Source of the DNA: Vibrio sp. SCSIO 43137
GTDB lineage: Bacteria; Pseudomonadota; Gammaproteobacteria; Enterobacterales; Vibrionaceae
Assembly (NCBI RefSeq): GCF_028201475.1
Contig: NZ_CP116383.1
Span: 1,178,001 to 1,242,000 of the forward strand
Direction: 5' to 3'
Length of the DNA stretch: 64,000 bases
A program made the position numbers and the translations under genes. Below, piece by piece: positions 61,215 to 64,000 of the stretch (positions are counted from its first letter, which is position 1; each line of letters opens with the position of its first letter). The notes under the pieces are model-generated. The model ran no database searches. It had not been told where the DNA came from and saw only the letters and a list, made by a program, of their open reading frames with translations.

Positions 61215-62048
61215 ATGGCCTATCTGTTTCTGGCTCCGTTCCTTAGTTTGTATGTGGTGCTGATTGTCTATCCGCTGTTTAAAGGCTTTTATATTAGCCT
61301 GCATGACTGGGATCTGGTGGGCTTTACCAAGGAATACATAGGGCTGGATAACTACCGCGAAATGTTTGCTGATGACATGTTCCGCACCGTTATCTACAAC
61401 ACTTTTAAGTTTGTGTTGTTCGGCGTCACTCTGATGACCAGTTTGTCGCTGGCACTGGCGTTGGCACTGAACCGGCAGGGACGTTACTTCTCTTTTGTTC
61501 GCACCATCTTTTGCTGCTCAGGTGTGTTGTCGGTAACGGTTATTGCCATTATCTGGCAGAAGGTGCTGACACCAAACAGCGGCCTTATCGCCAACATACT
61601 GCAGAGTTTTGGTCTGGAAGCGATTCCTTTCACAGGAAGCATCGACTGGGCTGCAGCCTCCATTATCGTGGCAACCCTTTGGTGGGGTGTGGGTTTCCCG
61701 GTAATGCTCTTTCTGGCCGGATTACAGCAGATACCCCATGAGCTGTATGAGGCGGCGCTTATAGATAATGCTGGTCCATGGAAGAGGTTCACCAGTATTA
61801 CTTTGCCGTCACTGTCACGCACCCTGATTTTTGTGGTGCTTACCCAGACGGTCGGCCATTTTCAATTCTTCGGACAGGTACAACTACTGACGGCCGGCGG
61901 GCCGGCTAACTCAACACGAACCATTGTTCAGTACATCTATGAAACCGGCTGGCGTGACTGGTCATTGGGTTACGGCTCATCTATGTCAATGATTCTGTTC
62001 ATTATTATGGCCGCCGTTAGTTTTTTACAGTTTAAGACTCAGAAGTAG
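61215..62048 (+). CDS. Sugar ABC transporter permease, MalF/UgpA type (5' end displaced by IS)
   Basis: A CUT1-family permease with six helices, starting at the first in-frame ATG after the IS (277 residues). The frame is open back to the IS edge at 61122, so the original N-terminus was about 20-30 residues longer. The first helix, AYLFLAPFLSLYVVLIVYPL, is intact, so a shortened protein could still fold. The EAA loop is YEAALIDNAGPWKRFTSITL (near 178). There is no good ribosome site before 61215, and the IS with its opposing transposase should reduce expression. The second permease follows 11 bases later. Confidence 0.88.
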   Translation: MAYLFLAPFLSLYVVLIVYPLFKGFYISLHDWDLVGFTKEYIGLDNYREMFADDMFRTVIYNTFKFVLFGVTLMTSLSLALALALNRQGRYFSFVRTIFCCSGVLSVTVIAIIWQKVLTPNSGLIANILQSFGLEAIPFTGSIDWAAASIIVATLWWGVGFPVMLFLAGLQQIPHELYEAALIDNAGPWKRFTSITLPSLSRTLIFVVLTQTVGHFQFFGQVQLLTAGGPANSTRTIVQYIYETGWRDWSLGYGSSMSMILFIIMAAVSFLQFKTQK

Positions 62049-62059
62049 GGAGAGGCACA

Positions 62060-62917
62060 ATGGCATTTGCAAAAACGATAGCAGATATCGATCCGGCAAC
62101 CAGAAAACTGAACTGGGTAACCGCCGTGGCAGTAGGGGTTCTGGCCTATGTGTGGATCTACCCATTGCTGTGGATCCTTAGCCTGTCCTTCCGCTCAAAC
62201 TCGTCTCTGAGACTGAGTACTAACGGGCTGTTTCCGTCGGAGTTTTCTTTCTCTCACTATGTGGAGATATTTACTAACTCAGAAACACTTACCTGGTTTA
62301 TTAACAGCATGACCGTCGCTCTTGTGGTTACCCTTGTGCACCTGGTGATTGCCTCGCTGGCCGGTTACGCCTTTGCCCGGCTGGAGTTTAAGGGTAAGCG
62401 TTTTGTGTTCCCTTTTGTTATCGCTGGGTTGATGGTTCCGGAGCAGGCGATTTTTATTCCCCTGCACACCATGTTCGCTGAGTGGGGTATACACAACAGC
62501 TACCTTGGCCTGATATTGCCACGACTACCGCTGGCCTTTGGTGTGTTCCTGATGACTCAGTTTTTTAAAGGGATACCCAAAGATATTGATGAAGCGGCGG
62601 CGATAGATAACGCCACTCAGTTCCAGATTTTCTACAAGCTGATACTGCCGCTGTCGAAGCCGGCACTGACTACTCTGGGCATCTTTACCTTCCTAGGTGC
62701 ATGGAACGATTACCTGTGGCCGTTGGTATCGGCAACCGATTCAAGCATGTACACGGTGACTATCGGTCTGGCTTCAATGTTGGGGCCATATGGCGGCACA
62801 GAGCAGCTCGGCACCCTTGGTGCAGCAGCAGTAACCGCCTGCCTGCCGATGCTGATTATGTTCATTATTTTTCAACGCTACCTCGTTCAGGGCATCTCTA
62901 TGAACGTAGGAAAGTAA
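62060..62917 (+). CDS. Sugar ABC transporter permease, MalG/UgpE type
   Basis: A 285-residue CUT1-family permease, second half of the importer channel. It has six helices, beginning with VTAVAVGVLAYVWIYPLLWI, and the EAA loop DEAAAIDNATQFQIFYKLIL (near 175-195), which docks on the ATPase. The C-terminus QRYLVQGISMNVGK is typical (family QGLTAGAVKG). It follows the first permease by 11 bases and precedes the binding-protein gene by 48. Intact. Confidence 0.94.
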   Translation: MAFAKTIADIDPATRKLNWVTAVAVGVLAYVWIYPLLWILSLSFRSNSSLRLSTNGLFPSEFSFSHYVEIFTNSETLTWFINSMTVALVVTLVHLVIASLAGYAFARLEFKGKRFVFPFVIAGLMVPEQAIFIPLHTMFAEWGIHNSYLGLILPRLPLAFGVFLMTQFFKGIPKDIDEAAAIDNATQFQIFYKLILPLSKPALTTLGIFTFLGAWNDYLWPLVSATDSSMYTVTIGLASMLGPYGGTEQLGTLGAAAVTACLPMLIMFIIFQRYLVQGISMNVGK

Positions 62918-62965
62918 TAAAGCAAGTAAACAGACAATAACGAAATAACTTAAAAAGGAATATTT

Positions 62966-64000
62966 ATGAAACAACAACTTCTGTCAATTTCCGTTATCGC
63001 GGCAATGGGGCTGGCATTCAGTGCCAACGCTTCGGCCAGCACTATCGAAGTGAGCCACTTCTTCAGCGGATGTTCTGCAAAATGGGCGGCTAATGCTGAC
63101 CTTGAAGCGGCGCGTGGTCAGGGTGAATGTGCCATCGTAAACGCTCTGATTAACAGCTACAACAAAACCAATAAAGATGGTGTTGAAGTTAAGTACAAGG
63201 CGTTGCCGGAAAACACTTATTACGATTCGTATCGTGCCTCTTTTGCCACGGGTGATCAGCCGGATATTTCCATTATGCACAGCTCAGTTATGCCGGGTTA
63301 TGTGAAACGTAAGCTGATTACTTCTGTAGAGCCGGTGATTCAGGGAGCCGCTATCGATAAGAAAGACTTCTTTAACACGGTAAAAGAGTCTGTAAGTTAC
63401 AACGGTGATATGTATGCTATTCCGTTTGATTCTCACTCTCTGCTTTGGCACGTGAATGTTGATCTGTTTGAGAAAGCTGGCCTGATCAATGATTTAGGCG
63501 AGCCAATTATGCCCCACAGCCGTAAAGAGCTGCTTGAGCAGGCAAAATTGATTAAAGAGAAAACCGGTAAAGACTACATCACTATGTCGATGAACGACGT
63601 AAACATGTCTAACCCTGTTTGGTTCTGGCAGTCTCTGGTTGGTCAGCAGGGCGGGCACTACACTAACAACAGTAACGACAAAGCAACCTTTAGCACGCCG
63701 GAAGGTCAGGAAGCACTGTCACTGATTAAAGAGCTGGTGGATAAGGGATATGTGAAGCCGTATACCGAGTATAACGCCTCAGAACAGGCCTTCCTGAATG
63801 GTGAAGCAGCGGTGTTTGCCAACGGTACCTGGGTGGTGGATTACTACAACAGCCAGACCAAGAAAGACGGCGCACTACTTAAGCAATACAGTGCTCAGGC
63901 ATTCCCTAAAATCTACAATAAAGATGGTGTGTGGCAGGACAACCACAACTGGGTAGTGAGTAGCAAAAAAGGCAGAACCAATGAACAGAGCAAAGCTATT
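62966..64000 (+). CDS. Sugar ABC transporter substrate-binding protein (3' end outside window)
   Basis: The first 345 codons of a periplasmic family 1 solute-binding protein. AAGGAA precedes the ATG at 62966. The signal peptide (about 1-25) ends FSANASASTIE. Binding-protein features follow: YRASFATGDQPDISIMHSSV, YNGDMYAIPFDSHSLLWHVN, FEKAGLI, and FLNGEAAVFANGTWVVDYY near 275. The frame is open to base 64000. It delivers the glycan to the two permeases; together with the GH127-like enzyme it defines the sugar uptake locus. Substrate unknown. Confidence 0.95.
   Translation, partial: MKQQLLSISVIAAMGLAFSANASASTIEVSHFFSGCSAKWAANADLEAARGQGECAIVNALINSYNKTNKDGVEVKYKALPENTYYDSYRASFATGDQPDISIMHSSVMPGYVKRKLITSVEPVIQGAAIDKKDFFNTVKESVSYNGDMYAIPFDSHSLLWHVNVDLFEKAGLINDLGEPIMPHSRKELLEQAKLIKEKTGKDYITMSMNDVNMSNPVWFWQSLVGQQGGHYTNNSNDKATFSTPEGQEALSLIKELVDKGYVKPYTEYNASEQAFLNGEAAVFANGTWVVDYYNSQTKKDGALLKQYSAQAFPKIYNKDGVWQDNHNWVVSSKKGRTNEQSKAI

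Overview
The window looks like chromosomal DNA of a marine gammaproteobacterium of the Vibrionaceae, most likely Vibrio. The signs are a lecithin-dependent haemolysin-type phospholipase, an OmpK/Tsx-type porin, an MSHA-type pilin, four chemoreceptors and moderately AT-rich coding. Ordinary genes alternate with accessory blocks. No rRNA, tRNA or CRISPR array was seen.

Layout. 1-9.5 kb is an export and toxin block: the end of an HlyD adaptor, an HlyB-type ABC exporter, a 1792-residue RTX exoprotein and a secreted GDSL phospholipase with a glycine where the catalytic Asp is expected. 9.9-16 kb holds a chemoreceptor, a DUF4345-like/SDR pair divergent from a LysR regulator, a second LysR regulator and a nucleotidyltransferase-like protein. 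16-20.2 kb is an RND efflux pump and its adaptor. 20.4-22.8 kb has an orphan HigA-type antitoxin, a LysR regulator divergent from a QorB-like reductase, and a SnoaL-like gene remnant. 23-29 kb has a frameshifted membrane protein, dgt, and a coupled NUDIX plus PLD/helicase/DUF3427 pair that may be a defence module. 29.2-30.9 kb is a damaged IS3-family element that has split a small gene.

31.3-38.4 kb is a nucleoside-scavenging locus: a DeoR-HTH/ribokinase fusion, a YeiL-like Crp/Fnr regulator, a nucleoside hydrolase, a YgjV-like membrane protein, a NupC transporter, a Tsx/OmpK porin and a frameshifted chemoreceptor. Together these could sense, import and split nucleosides and phosphorylate the ribose. 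38.6-41.4 kb holds an AbiE toxin-antitoxin pair and a lone type IV pilin, flanked by direct copies of an intergenic repeat. 41.5-45.5 kb has eda, an AEC transporter, a DUF2860 outer-membrane protein and an unknown lipoprotein.

45.8-49.1 kb is a compact regulatory unit: a sigma-54 activator, three evenly spaced ACTGTTCAC boxes, a -24/-12 promoter and a secreted protein. 49.2-55.3 kb has a secreted M11-like metalloprotease, a chemoreceptor and an exported amidohydrolase. 55.4-64 kb is a sugar locus: a LacI regulator, a GH127-like glycosidase and an ABC importer (ATPase, two permeases, binding protein cut by the window end). An IS110/IS1111-family element has landed in the 5' end of the first permease gene.

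All calls rest on reading the sequence and the translated frames; no database search was possible.
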